This document shows positions 48,901 through 61,600 of a stretch of DNA of 64,000 nucleotides, one piece after another (within the stretch, counting starts at the first letter, position 1; each line of letters begins with the position of its first letter). The notes beneath the pieces are model-generated. The model had not been told where the DNA came from, did no database searches, and saw only the letters and a program-made list of their open reading frames with translations. This stretch comes from Carallia brachiata (taxonomy: Eukaryota; Streptophyta; Magnoliopsida; Malpighiales; Rhizophoraceae). The position numbers were made by a program, and so were the translations under genes. The stretch covers positions 263,615-327,614 of the forward strand of contig JADCRB010000084.1 in NCBI GenBank assembly GCA_021464245.1, written 5' to 3'.

Positions 48901-50325
48901 TTGCTGTTGTTTTCAAAGAGCTTGAATCACTTCCATAATCAGGCTCGGTCAAGCCCTTAAATTGAGGAAGACCCATGTCACTTGAATGCAGCAGAGACAG
49001 ATATCATAGGTGCACTTGTGTACACTAGGAGCTTACTTACCCAACATGCCACAGTCTTCAACTGCGCCAAAGAAGGCAAGTATTTCTGCTTTTGTGCCTC
49101 AGACCCACAAAGGGCTGTTCTTGACGGTCGAAAAAATCAATTTGATAGCCGCATGTTTATCAACCAGGAAGATTTTGTGATAAAGCAAAATAAGGAAGAC
49201 AGATATCAACAACAGGAAACAAGGCTCAACAAAGATCGTACCTATTGTAAGCATGGCTGCAGATGAATGCACTGATATAAAAGTGGAACAGCTGGCATCA
49301 ACTCTAGCAACTTCTGCCATTGCAACAGCAGCAGTGCAGTGACAGAGAGACCAGGACACCCATAACCCTGAGAATGATTGTTAATTTGATTGTCCATATT
49401 TTTGATTAAACGGATGAAAATAAAACAAAAGATGTAAAAATTACCTTGATTATGCCACCAGCTATGCGCAATTCACCAAGCTTTGGAATAATATGAAACG
49501 GAAATTTTGCCTTCTCACAGTACTGGGCAAAAATATGGTATAGTATAGTATTGCAGAACATTATTTTTTTTTTTTTCATGAAAGCTATACATAGTTTACC
49601 AAAACAAAATATAGACGTCACATATGCTTACTAACTAAACTTCTTATTGCTGAGATTAATGCACGACATCAACAAGATACCTCTGCCATTATAGGAGCGA
49701 CTTCCTTTTCCATACAATTTCTTACTTTCAATCTGATCGATTGCTCCTCGGGAGTCAATAGATCATCAAGGTGATAATAGTCCGAAGCTGAAATTTTTGC
49801 ATATCAAAAAATAAGATAAAGTGAACAAAACAGCTAATGTCCCTAATGAAATGACCAAAACTGAAAAAGTTATCGACTCACAATTGATCTGAACTTGGAG
49901 CCAAAAGTTAATTCTTATGAGCACTAACTTGCAGCTAAATAGTGAGAAACACCAACATAAACATCTTACCAGAAATACATAAATGAGAATATTCTTACCA
50001 CAAGGAGGAAATACAGATGCTGGAGTTGCTTGAGGGAATGCAACAGAAACATCTAATGGCGGTAAATTAAAATAAGAACTCCTTTCCCTTTCATTAGAAT
50101 CATCTGCAAAACATGTAGCGAACGGCAAGAAAAACAAGGTCAAGCAGGCAAAGGAGACGGTGAAAAAGAAAAATCAGACAAAACACTTCACTTCTGATCC
50201 GAACAGGAAATCGCATTTTCCAAAACAAAACATAACAGAACAAGAAGCAAGATAACGATTTTAACGGTAATGAAAGAGAGAGTCGAGATGAACGGACCTT
50301 GATGTTTAGAAGCATTGACGACCAT
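45902..50325 (-). pseudogene. ACX4: Second ACX4 copy with a 2-nt frameshift
   Basis: Minus-strand exons parallel to copy A: 50325-50298, 50103-49999, 49787-49681, 49522-49445, 49367-49242, 49114-49041, 48955-48896, 48782-48673, 47177-47018, 46715-46639, 46536-46365, 46265-46173, 46033-45902. Every splice border is kept and all exon sizes match except two. Exon 1 is 3 nt shorter (in frame). Exon 5 is 126 instead of 124 nt, with two extra bases near 49,340 in a GCA-rich stretch (CAACAGCAGCAGTGCAG). That shifts the frame before [11 protein letters not shown]. The rest of the frame is open, including [10 protein letters not shown] with the catalytic glutamate and the SRM C-terminus. Without those two bases it would encode 439 residues. 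It may be a young pseudogene or an intact gene with a sequence error. Confidence 0.85.
47564..47960. mobile_element. About 400-bp insertion in intron 8 of ACX4 copy B
   Basis: Absent from the matching place in copy A (about 41,440). It starts ATTGATAAGAGAAAATTT and ends AAATTTTCC...CACACATCA, a partial inverted repeat. A TATA-like CCTCTATATAAATC and a GGTATCAGAG word lie inside. It could be a solo LTR or a small non-autonomous element. No clear target duplication was seen. Confidence 0.45.
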
Positions 50326-51469
50326 AATGATTAAGGATGGACAGAAGAGAACTAAAAAAGGAAACGAAGCAAAAAAAGGAATGCGCAGATAAACACTAAA
50401 CAAAAATATCTGCAAATGCCCGCCTTTAATGACTTTGGGTGATAATGTAGAGTTGAAAGCGATGGATAAGAAGAGATAGCACGAAGATATGTGTTTTAAA
50501 CATGAGACACATTTTACGCTTGGACAAATATTGACGCTTGGACAAATATTGAACTGATGATATAAGTGAGCATGATATTGATTTACACATACAATAATTT
50601 ATATGTCGTAACATCTTTTCTTTAGTTAAAAAAAAAAACTGGTGATATGAGTGGTATAAATAAATCCCCAACCACGACTAGATAAAAGAAAATTAATGGC
50701 CTGCTTAGTCCCGAACCTAGGTGCTCACCGACTAGAAATTTTGTGCTTGAACAGTATCTTTTCAGCATAAACGAGCGGCTTGCTACACATGGCGTGGTTT
50801 GGTCAAAACAAGCACGTACATTGAGCTTGGGACTGAGTGGCGGCCTGGCGGGTAAAAATGTTTACGGTTCACACGACTACAATAACCGTTTTCAAATTTA
50901 AATTTTTTCTTCAATTAAAATTTCGTTAATTGAAAATTTTGTTTTAGTTTAGGTTAACGGTTAATTGAATTTAATAAAAAGAATTTAAAATTCTAATCCA
51001 AACATAAGAAATATATATTTTGGATATAATTTTTTTAAATTAAATTTATAATTATCATTATACATAAAATAATTGAATAATCATTTAAGATATAATAGTA
51101 CCTTATCAACATTTATTTGTTGGCAATAGTTGCATTAGTAATATTTTTTTTATTTCTAAAATAAAAAATAAAAAAATATGTATATAATAGTAATTCATTC
51201 AGTTTGGTTATCAACCGTTTTTTAATATAAAAAACCAAAACCAAACTAAAAATTTTGATTCTTGTTTATTTTGAGTAACAAGTTATAAAATAGAGACGAT
51301 TAACTAAGAATTTAATGTTTTTTTTGGTTACTAAACACCTCTGGAATGAAATGGTACTCAATTACTCATGTTTCTTTTTGATAGGATTGCTGGCTTACTT
51401 CTGAGCCTCTCATGAACTATGTAGGATTGGTGAAAGAGTATTCTATACGTTGGTTTAATGGGTTATGCC

Positions 51470-51775
51470 TCAAGCTGGTTGGATTAAATTAAATACTGAT
51501 GGGGGTCTCTAAGGGAAACTCAGTAGATGCTATGGCAGCGGGTCTCCTGAGAAACCATCAAGGCAGTTGCGTGGGAGGTTTCATGCCAAAAGTAGGCTTC
51601 TGTTCTACCTTTCCTGCTGAACTGCCGGGGAATTTATTGGGGGAGACATTGTTTTGCGTAGGATCATACTGGAAGTGGATTCTCAACTTGCTATGAGCTT
51701 TCTTAGCAAGAATGTTCCTACGAATCATCCACATTACAATCTGATTAGGTACTTGATAGGAATTGGGAAGTTTGT
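51470..51775 (+). pseudogene. Relic of a plant non-LTR retrotransposon RNase H domain
   Basis: Three frames carry pieces in the right order: PQAGWIKLNTDGG, then SKGNSVDAMAAGLLRNHQGS and GGFMPKVG, then ILEVDSQLAMSFLSK. These match the RNase H fold (DG, acidic residues, D-S) common in plant LINE-derived ORFs. There are at least two frameshifts. No reverse transcriptase adjoins. Confidence 0.6.
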
Positions 51776-51976
51776 GTACAACACTCCTATCGAGCAGCCA
51801 ATCTGTGTTGCGGACTTCCCTGTTACAGCTGCTCTCAACCACTTCCTAATCCCCAGGGGGTGCTGCAGTTGCTGCTTGGTGGTATAATTGGGATCTTGCT
51901 GCCCCATTCCATTCAAATAGCCATGTAGGCTGGCTTGTCCCTCCTTAACAACACAAAAAAAACAAAAAGAAGAAAT

Positions 51977-52002
<26 letters not shown>
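51977..52002. repeat. GA dinucleotide microsatellite
   Basis: A run of GA units upstream of the tomosyn gene. Confidence 0.9.
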
Positions 52003-52007
<5 letters not shown>

Positions 52008-52084
52008 AAACACAATTAACAAGTCAGTTTGCATACGTGAATGTGAATCTGCCCACCTTTTTTGACCAAAAAAAGAAAGGCAAA

Positions 52085-52205
52085 CAAAACGAAAAAAAGG
52101 TCGGGCTAACATGGGCCAAGACCGTTGAGGTTTCTTTCATAAGGCCCACATTGATTTATATGGGGCCAAGCCCATTGGGATACTCTTGTATGCGGCCCAT
52201 ATTGA
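52085..52205 (+). promoter_or_regulatory. Site II-rich segment (second copy), upstream of tomosyn
   Basis: TGGGCC, GGCCCAC, GGGGCC and GGCCCAT words within 120 bp, about 500 bp before the tomosyn ATG. The same ordered block lies at 44,905-45,030, so it is probably carried by the ACX4 duplication. It may now serve the divergent ACX4 copy B, the tomosyn gene or both. Confidence 0.45.
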
Positions 52206-52696
52206 AAAAAATAAAATAAAAGGAGAATATTCTCTTAGAACCGGATAGATTTAAACACGTATGCGGCTTTTTACGGATGCATGGCTGGATTACTGTCCAC
52301 GTATACAATGACTACAATCAAAGGAGGAGGCTCAATCCTTCGGGAAGGAGAATTGTCTTTTCAATACGACGTCGTCTCAAGACAAAGTTTCAGAGAGTTC
52401 CAGCAACAAGTTGTGGAAGATTTCCACCCCAACCAACGGCTACAAAAGTATATTTCCATGCCATTGACTGGGAAAGCAAAGCAGGCAAAAAGAAACACTC
52501 ACAGCAACAAAAGCATTGGTTTAACCACTAGAAGGGGAAGCGAACAAATAATCAAAAACCCTCCCAGATTTGGTCTACTACATAAATACGAGCAATATAT
52601 CCAGATATTCACTTTCCCACATCGAAATATCCAAATCCCCCATCTATCAAAAAGAACAGAAAAAGAAAAAGAAAAAGAAAAAAACACCAATTCTCC

Positions 52697-55600
52697 ATGT
52701 TAGCGGCCAAGCGACTCATCCAGAAAGCCGTAAACCATCATCAACAACAACAACATCATCATCAGGTAATGCTAATTAACACGAATCTTTAATTTTCTAA
52801 AGTTATGCGATTAATTAAAGATTTCAATTTCTTGAGTGAAAATTTCAATATTATCTCGTAGTTGTCTCTTGCCCTTTTTTTCTTTTTCTGGCGCTGTTTT
52901 CTTCTTTTAAAAAATATCGTTTAGTCATATATTTTCAAAATCTACTGGCGGTGGGCAGAGATCTGATTAATTGTTAACAAAAGAAAATTAAAATTTCCTG
53001 AAGAATAAAGAACGTTGCTAAATTGCATCTCTTTAGTGGAAATTCCATTGTATCTTTTTTTTTTTTTTTTTTTTTTTGGTGATGTAGCAAAATGTGCAAC
53101 GGGGCAATCTGAAACCAGAAGACTTGGATTTGAGAATTGTAATGCACTATGGCATTCCTTCAACATCATCGCGTCTCGCTTTTGACCCTATTCAAGGCCT
53201 CTTGGCCGTGGGAACTCTGTAAGTTATACTGTTGTTTCCAATTTCTTTGTATCTCGTTTTTTATTTTACATGAATTATGGCATAGAACACACTTTTAATA
53301 GGCATCATAGTGTAACTTTACGTGCCGTGCTGTTAGGACCCAGAAGCTGATGGATCAAGTCCAATCCAACCTATAGGCCTAAGTTTAAGAAATAGTCTAC
53401 AGCATTCTTGTAATTAGTTCAATTATAGTCACTCGGTTAGTCTTTACAGGATGGCATATAAAAGGCCTGATGTTGAGGGTGTTAAGAGTCATGAATTTTG
53501 TAAAGCTTATGCTTATCTCTCTTCTCAAATGAAATTCTGTTTTCCTCTCTCTTCTGATTCTTCTTCTTCTCCTTAATTCTTCTTTTTTCTCTTCTAATTC
53601 TTCTTTTCTCCCTCCATTCCTCCTTGGGTCCTAACATTGGTATCAGAGCGGTCCTCCTTGGCCTGCTTCCTGCTACAAATTATCATTCTCCTTTTATCAA
53701 TTTCTTCGTCTTCTTCGTTCTTTCTCTTTCAATTTCTTACATACTTATTGTTCTTCTGCAAATCTCGTCTTCCTCTTTTTGATTCTCTCTTCTTCTCAAA
53801 CTTCAGTCTTAGCTTCTCTTCTTATTCCTTCTTCGGAACGTTCTCTTCTCTGTAGAACATTAGAAAAAGAAAAAAAAAATGGATGCTATTCTAAGCTTGG
53901 ATGATATTGCACATCTTGAGGTGTTAGAAAATCAAATTCGGAAGCACGACCAGTAACTCCAATCAATAATGGAGAGACTACAACCATTGGAGTCAATTGT
54001 GATGCAATTCCAGGCCTTGAACGCAGATTTAATTCAAGCTGGGGACTGCATCCGTGCCGACATGAGGGCTTTCTTCAAGCAAATCTTTGCTTTGGTGTGT
54101 GAACGTTATAACGTGGAGCTGCCATCCGACGTTGCTGTTACAAAGTCCTCCCTTACAGCTTTTGCTCCTAAGGACGCAACTGATTCTCTCAATACAAATC
54201 GCAAATCAGAAGCCTCAAGTTACACGACAGAGGTTCCTACGTTTCATGGAGTCCATCAATTTCAAAATGAAACTCTGTCCTTATTGACGTGGGTTCCAGA
54301 AATTCTCCAACCTAGGAAAGCGACTGCAATGGGATTTGGCCAGATTCACGCCTACAAAACAGTGCAGAAAAACAAAGCTGGACAGACGGTGCACATGGTT
54401 GGAATTTTTCCTATTTCTAAGCAATTTTCAACTGGTGAGTATGGATCGGGTATGGCAGTGCCAATCTCTGCCATTAGCGGTCAGTCCATAGGCATTCTGG
54501 ATCATGACTTGGTAGAAGGTATGTGTGATGTTCCCAAGGTGTTTGACGGAATGCGACCTCGAGTTAAAATGAAAATTCTATCTCAAACGGACGGAATTGA
54601 TAAATTGATAGAGGTGCATTTGATTGTTGGGAATATGGAATTAGGTGATGCAATCTTGGATCGTACTAATTTGAAAGTTCTTTGGCCAGCAAACCCTGAA
54701 TATGTTGCCGCAGATTTTGTCTATGATGAGGTTTTCAAATCCTTGACCCTAATCTCATTTGATTGTGATCTAAATTTAAAATTATTGCTGTCAGAAATAT
54801 GTGCTCCTACAGACAAGCCTCCACCTCTAGTCATGATGCATGATTGGATAGTTACCGAGTTTCATATTGACATTAAAGGAGATGACATTGTTTTTGATGA
54901 ATCAATATTCTTAGGGCATCGTCTGAAATTGTCAAATGGATCCTTGGTTTTGATTAGGGGAATGGCAGGATTGATGTACAGAGAAGAGTTTGAGGAGAAT
55001 ATCAGTAGGAGAGTTGGCAAGTTGTTCATGGCAGTTATGTTGTTTGATACCGTTTTGTTTGCCAGTTCAATAGTAAAGAAAAGACGAACTCTTACCATCT
55101 CAAAGTCTACATACAGGCACCAATCTAGGCTTGTTTTTGGCTTTGGGACTGCAGGACCACCCTTCTTTTTCACATTCTATGCTGATGAAAATGTTTCTAG
55201 TTCTAGAATGGAGATAAAGAGCATGATGGGTTCTTGGGTTGTTGATGCTGAAGGTGGAAAAATGAAGGAAGGTTTAGAAAATTTGTGTCTTTTTATAAAG
55301 ACCATGACTACTAATGTTCACCTACTACTAGTTTATAAGGGAGATCGTATTTTTGAACCAAACGACCATTGGGCTTTCTTTAGTAATTCTATGATTGCCA
55401 AACTGTTGGACATATTGGAAATTTGGTGGATTTTCTCCCTCGGGCATTGGTTTCTTTTTTCTGCAACTTTAGATGCTCTTGAACCAAGCTGGATAGTCAT
55501 ACTTACATGGTGTTCTTGGCTTGAAGTTGAAATTCAATTTCTGGAATCTAGTAGGGCAGCCGGTTATCTATCTATGGGATTTTCTCTTGCAAATCTTGAG

Positions 55601-58600
55601 GTTGGGTTACATTATGTCAGTTTTTCATCCATCCTTGGGGACAAGGATGTTCTGCACTGGGGGAAAAATGTTAAGAATAATTCGGATGTCAACGAAATTG
55701 TTAGATTTATTGGAGATGCCTCCTTGACTGCACACTCTTGCGAGGAGGACAAATTTGGGGATGGTCAATTCGGTGACAGCAATGCTGCTGTTATTTTGAG
55801 ATTTCTATCTTGTTTACTTGGTGACGAATTATCCATAGGGAAGAAGACAAGCTTGCTACTTCCGAATCAATTGCTAGTACCAACAAATACTAAAGGGGTA
55901 ACTCAGAATACATGGAAAGGGGATGCCTCAATGACTACCAAGGAATATTGTCTAGCGCACTCAAGAGCATATCCCACGGGTGCTATTCTAAGCAAATCAA
56001 TTTACTGCATTGTGACTATTTTCCATGATGAGAATGCCAAGAACTTGGTTCTTGTTGTGGTCAAGTTTGTGATCTTATATCATGTAGGGGTCATTGCGTG
56101 GTGGTACTTGCACGGCAATTTTGTCTTCACAAAGATCTATTGCGAAGCCATGAAGCCATACCACTCAAGGAAATGGGAGTTGTCACTGAGTTTCAAGATC
56201 GAGACTTTAATGTCCTGGACATGTTTGACCTAAAACATGGAGAGCTTATAGAAACTGTACACAACGTCCTAAGTCATTTTGCAGTTGGTGCAAGAGCATG
56301 CTCCAGAAATTTCTATTTTCTCAATTTCAGTGTCAAGGTTGTGTTTCACAAATCCTTGAGGAAAAGGATTTGGTTGAGGGGGAGGAATTGTTAGGACCCA
56401 AAAGCCGATGGATCAAGTCCAATCCAACCTATAGGCCTAAGTTTAAGAAATAGTCTACAGCATTCTTGTAATTAGTTCAATTATAGTCACTCGGTTAGTC
56501 TTTACAGGATGGCATATAAAAGGCCTGATGTCGAGGGTGTTAAGAGTCATGAATTTTGTAAAACTTATGCTTATCTCTCTTCTCAAATGAAATTCTGTTT
56601 TCCTCTCTCTTCTGATTCTTCTTCTTCTCCTTAATTCTTCTTTTTTCTCTTCTAATTCTTCTTTTCTCCCTCTTTTCCTTGGGTCCTAACACGTGCATAA
56701 ATAGGTAATTCACCTACATGAATTAAAGATGCCACTCTGATTCATATCCTCTTTGATGTTTACGGTAGGGATGGGAGAATTAAAGTTATCGGTGGTGATG
56801 GTATCGAAGGACTTCTTATATCTCCAAAGCAATCACCTTTTAAAAACATAGAGGTTCTACTGAACGTATTCTAATCAGCTCATTTGTTTGCCTATTTTTG
56901 CCTGGAGAATTAACACCTAGTTTTTTGCAGTTTTTCCTAAACCAGGGATTCTTAGTCGCCATTACCAATGAGAATGATATTCAGGTATTGATTCTTGTTT
57001 TTTTTTTTTGAATGTTTCCCTGTTTTGATGTTCCCGAAACATGGGGTGAAAAGCATCTTGAGCATTTGCATGTTTTCTTCCTTCTTGGTCAGTTTTCTTT
57101 TTCCATGTCGCTTGCCTACTATATATCAATACCCCAGATTCGGTATTGATTTTCTCCAGCCTCCTGGTGTTTCTGTTGAGGCATTGCATAGGCTATTATG
57201 TAGTTTGTTTTCAGAGTTTTTTTGTACTCTGACATCTCAGGTTGTTTCTGCAGGTTTGGAATCTGGAGAGCAGATGCCTAGCATGTAGTTTACAATGGGA
57301 ATCAAATATAACTGCATTCTCTGTAATCAGTGGCTCATACATAATGTAGCGTACATTGCGTATAAAACGTCATGCATTTATCATATTAGTATGTTCCTTA
57401 ATGAATGGTAATTGAAAAATAGTACTGTGTAAATGATGCAGTGCATTGTGTATTCTGCACAGGCTCATAGGAGATGAGTGTGGTACAATGTCTGTAGTGA
57501 AGTATGATGCTGAAGGTCGTAAACTTTTGCAGTTTCCATATTGTTTACCTGCCAACTCTTTAAAAGGTAATATCTTTTTTACTGTGGGTGCATGGCTCAG
57601 TGCACTTAATATCCTATGCTTAATTTCTGTTCTACTCTGTTACTAAAATAAATTATTAAACATTATTACTCTCATATGATTTCATGCTTACTTCGTATCT
57701 AGTTTACAAAGAGAAAAATTGATCGCAGGAACTTTCATAAACTTATCTGAAAAAAGAAGCTGCATAAATCATGTGATTATGTCTTTTCTTGTGGCTCTCT
57801 CATATTCTGTTGTTTTGTGTTGTGATGCTTTTACCAATTTTCTGCATGTTGTACGTGCCCTTTACAGTTGGTACGCAGGCGCAATTTCAATCGCATAAGA
57901 AATCATGATCTAAGATACATGTACAATTCCTTCGTGTTTGCAAAATAGTTTTGCACTCTGTGAATGTGTGTTTGTGCCCTCACATCTGAAACATGTCAGA
58001 TCAGTCCTAGCTTGCATGTTTATATAAGTTGTAAGAAAGCTTGCATATCTGGATAGAATCCATTTTCAAGCAAGCTGACAAAATTTTCAAGTTAAGTTCC
58101 CCCTCCCCCCGGGCACTCACATCGATGATTATGAAACCTTAGCTGTCTATAACGATATTTTTTAAGAACCTGCTTTCTTTCTGGAACTTTACTCACTATT
58201 AGATGAATCTAATCTGTTAGAATGTTTGTAAATCTTTTGAGGAACACTGTAAGAATTACATAGTATAGATGATGTTGGTCTCTTTCCTTATCGTTATGCA
58301 AGGCTACTAGATTTTTCAGTTTGTTACAGTGTGTCTTGATGTTCCTCAGTTTTGCTTCTTATGCTTAATGCCAGTGTCTTGGGCTATTTCACAGAAGCTG
58401 CTGGATACCCATCTCTTGATAATGAACCTATTGTTGGAATTCTTCCTCAACCTTGTTCTTCTGGAAATAGGCAAGATATTCATACTAGACTCGTCTTATT
58501 TCTTTGACTTTCGAAAATCATATGGAATTGTGGCACGATCATCTTTTATTTCTCATTGGCCGAAGTTGATTCCCTTTCAAATATGTCCTTTTCCTGGTGT

Positions 58601-61600
58601 CTTTTTGTGTCAGCTGTGAGTCTTCTCAATCGTGCATGCTAAGATTTTTGTCTTTGAATCATCATTCTTCACCTAATGATGCATAGGAATATACGTTTTT
58701 TTTTTTTTTCTTCTTGAGGAATTGCTCGGTACTGCTTACAGTGATGCAGACATTCTGGCTTGATGATGTTTATTGTTTATTGGTTGTTGGGAATATTATA
58801 TCACTTGGACAATTTTCTCCTTTCAGTATTGGTATCCTTTTGGTAAATTTTTTTACCATTTAATTTTTCTTCCTTTCTTATCCTCTTTATAATAGTGGCT
58901 CTGCAATTTACGGGGCACAAAAAGCCAATTTTTACTTATATTAGAACTAAAAGTTTTCAGAATTACTCTGCATCTCTGTAACACTTTGCATCAGCTATTT
59001 TATTTCTCAAACAGCATTCTTCTGAAATGTTATAGTGATCAGATCACGAAATTAAAATGTGTCCAGCGGATTTTCTCATCACATGAATTGTTCGTTTTCC
59101 TAGTAGCCATTTATTCCATAGTTCAAGACCATCAACTAAGCAAATTTTGCGTCCTTGTGACATTTTTCTGTGGCAAAATGTACTTATAAGCATATTTTTT
59201 TCCGCAATATATCAAATTATAAACTTCTTATTTTGCAGAGCACTGATTGCTTATCAGAATGGATTAATAATCCTTTGGGATATTTCTGAATCTCGGATTC
59301 TTTTTCTTGGAGGTGGAAATGATCTCCAACTGAAAGATGGAATCGCTAACCCACAAAGTGAGGTGGACAACAATATCAATGACAATACATCTTATCGTCT
59401 AAAAGAGAAAGACATAGGTGCTCTTTGTTGGGCATCTTCCAGCGGCTCTATTCTTGCAGTTGGTTATACAGATGGAGACATTCTGTTTTGGAAAACATCC
59501 ACATCTTTCAATGCGAAAACTCAACACAATGAATTTTCTAGCAATATTGTTAGGCTACAATTATCAGCAGCTGAAAAGAGGTTGCCTGTTATTGTCCTAC
59601 ACTGGTCCAAGAGCCATAGATCCAGTAATGATTGTGACGGCCAGCTATTTATCTATGGTGGTGATGAAGTAGGGTCTGATGAAGTTCTGACGGTTAGTTA
59701 TTTATCTCATGACTATTCGGCATTTTTCCTGTTGGTATAGAGTTGGCACTGCTGTTTGATCACTTCCCTTTGTCTCTGTCCCTCCTCCAGTATTTGCTAA
59801 AAGAATACTAATAAAAAAAAAAGGTCATGTAGGATTGACAACTATTGTCTATGGCATGTGTGTGGCTAGGCTTGATCAGGAGAGGCTGTAAATGCTTTTG
59901 AAGTTGGCTTATGTTGGTCTTTTAGTTGTAAGAAGTCTTTCCTTCTCGGATCAAGGAAGCTTTGGTTTCTTTTTTGGGTAAAATGGACTTTATGTGCCAT
60001 TGCTGTGCCCACAAATTAAAAATTTTCACCACATTTTATTTCTTTTTAGTCAAAAGAATCCTTTTTTAAGCCCTAAGTGAGGCTCACTGGAGACTATTAA
60101 GGTTTTAAGCATTAGGAATGACCAAATGTTAAAATAAAAATTAAAAAAAAAAAACTAAAAGAAGAAAATAGAAAACTCTAACTTTTCCATTTATATAGCT
60201 TGAGTCCAACCACATCTTTACCATGTTGTCTTCATTCACAATGTTTTTTCCTAATTTGAGCGCTATTTGAAAGTTTTCCCCTGTCAATTAGAAGTTCCCC
60301 TAAATGTGATTTTGATATCACAGGTTCTGAATATAGAATGGTCATCCAAGATGGAGACATTAAGATGTGCTGGTCGTGTGGACCTTACAATGAGTGGCTC
60401 TTTTGCTGACATGATTTTGTTGCGTAATGTCGGGGTGGCTGAGCATAAGCATAAAGCTGGCCTTGCTATGTTGACAAATCCAGGACAGCTGCATCTTTAT
60501 AGCGATGCTGGCTTGTCCGTCATATTGTCACAGCATGAGAATCAAACCCCCGTTTTTACTGAGAAATTTCCTGCAGTAGTACCCACAGTTGATCCAATTA
60601 TGACGGTGGCAAAATTCACAGTCTTGCCCCTAGGAGGAAACTCATCAAAAGTTCTCTATGAGGTATATCTGCCCGAATAATTTTATCTGCCTTATTGAAA
60701 TCACTCAGTTTTCTGTTAATATCATATAATTCAACTGTTTCATGCAATCTCTCAGGTTGCATTGGCTAGGAAAAATGGTGCCACGCCTGCCCAGGTTGGT
60801 GGTTCAAAGTGGCCATTGACTGGAGGTGTGCCTAGTCAATTGGCATTTGTAGAACATGCTACTGTTGAGAGAGTGTACGTTGCAGGTTATGAAGATGGAT
60901 CTGTTAGGTTATGGAATGCCACATATCCGGTTCTCTCGCTTATTTACATACTAGAATGTGAGGTTAGATCAGTGGAGTTAACTATGTGGTTCTGTATGCA
61001 TTGCATTTGAAGTTTTGTTATTGACTTCATACTATTGCCAGATGCAAAATTTAGACATTGCAGGCTTTAGTGCTCCAGTATCAAATTTAGACCTTTGTTC
61101 CCACACGTTAAGGTTGGCTGTTGGCAATACACGTGGGCTGGTAGGTAGTGTTTCTTTAGTTTTTCCTCTCTCTCTCTTTCGCTCTCTGCAAAGTGTTATT
61201 ATGTTATGTATGTCGCAACCTGTTCTCGATTGCAGGTTCGGATATATAGCTTGAATGGCAGCTCACATGAGCAAAAGTTTTGCATTTTGACAGAGACCAA
61301 AAATGAAGGTTAGTTTGGAGATGTACCGTCTCTGCTAGCAGCTACATTTTTACTTCATGCAATTTTACCTATTTGGAGCAAAAGTTGCAATTTTGTGACC
61401 ATATCCTAATTGGCATTATTTATTTTCTTTCCAGATGATAACTGAAAGGAACATAAACAGGAAATTTATTAGCAGGTCACTGAAGTGGATTGGCTTTATA
61501 ACATGATCAAGTTCTATTCAAAATATTCCAGATTCTTGAAAACTTTACTTTGCTAAAAATCTGAGTGGTTGACTTTATAGCATGTTCTTTATAGATTTCT

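Larger units (their letters stand above)
50326..52696. other. Intergenic between ACX4 copy B and the tomosyn gene
   Basis: Contains an A/T-rich block (50,880-51,330), a LINE RNase H relic (51,470-51,775), a GA microsatellite (about 51,978-52,002) and site II words at 52,110-52,200. An ORF of 140 codons at 52,281-52,703 overlaps the tomosyn start in another frame. It lies in the probable 5' UTR and has no recognised similarity. Confidence 0.5.
53331..56691 (+). mobile_element. Non-autonomous LTR retrotransposon in tomosyn intron 2
   Basis: LTRs 53331-53636 and 56389-56691 begin TGTTAGGACCC and end GGGTCCTAACA, flanked by CGTGC (53326-53330 and 56692-56696). A tRNA-Met type primer-binding site TGGTATCAGAGC lies at 53638-53649. 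A purine tract GAGGGGGAGGAA precedes the 3' LTR. A TATA-like GGCATATAAAAGG is in each LTR. The interior (2.75 kb) has no recognisable protease, integrase, reverse transcriptase or RNase H, so it depends on another element. LTRs differ at several places by eye (substitutions plus a 3-bp indel near the 3' end), so it is older than the copia element. It is in the same orientation as the host gene. Confidence 0.9.

Noticed and set aside
52281..52703. 140-codon ORF before the tomosyn gene
   Set aside because: Overlaps the tomosyn ATG in another frame, lies in a probable 5' UTR and has no recognised motif.
53331..56691. The 754-codon ORF as a tomosyn exon or a separate host gene
   Set aside because: It lies wholly between LTRs with a target duplication, and tomosyn exons 2 and 3 join in phase without it.
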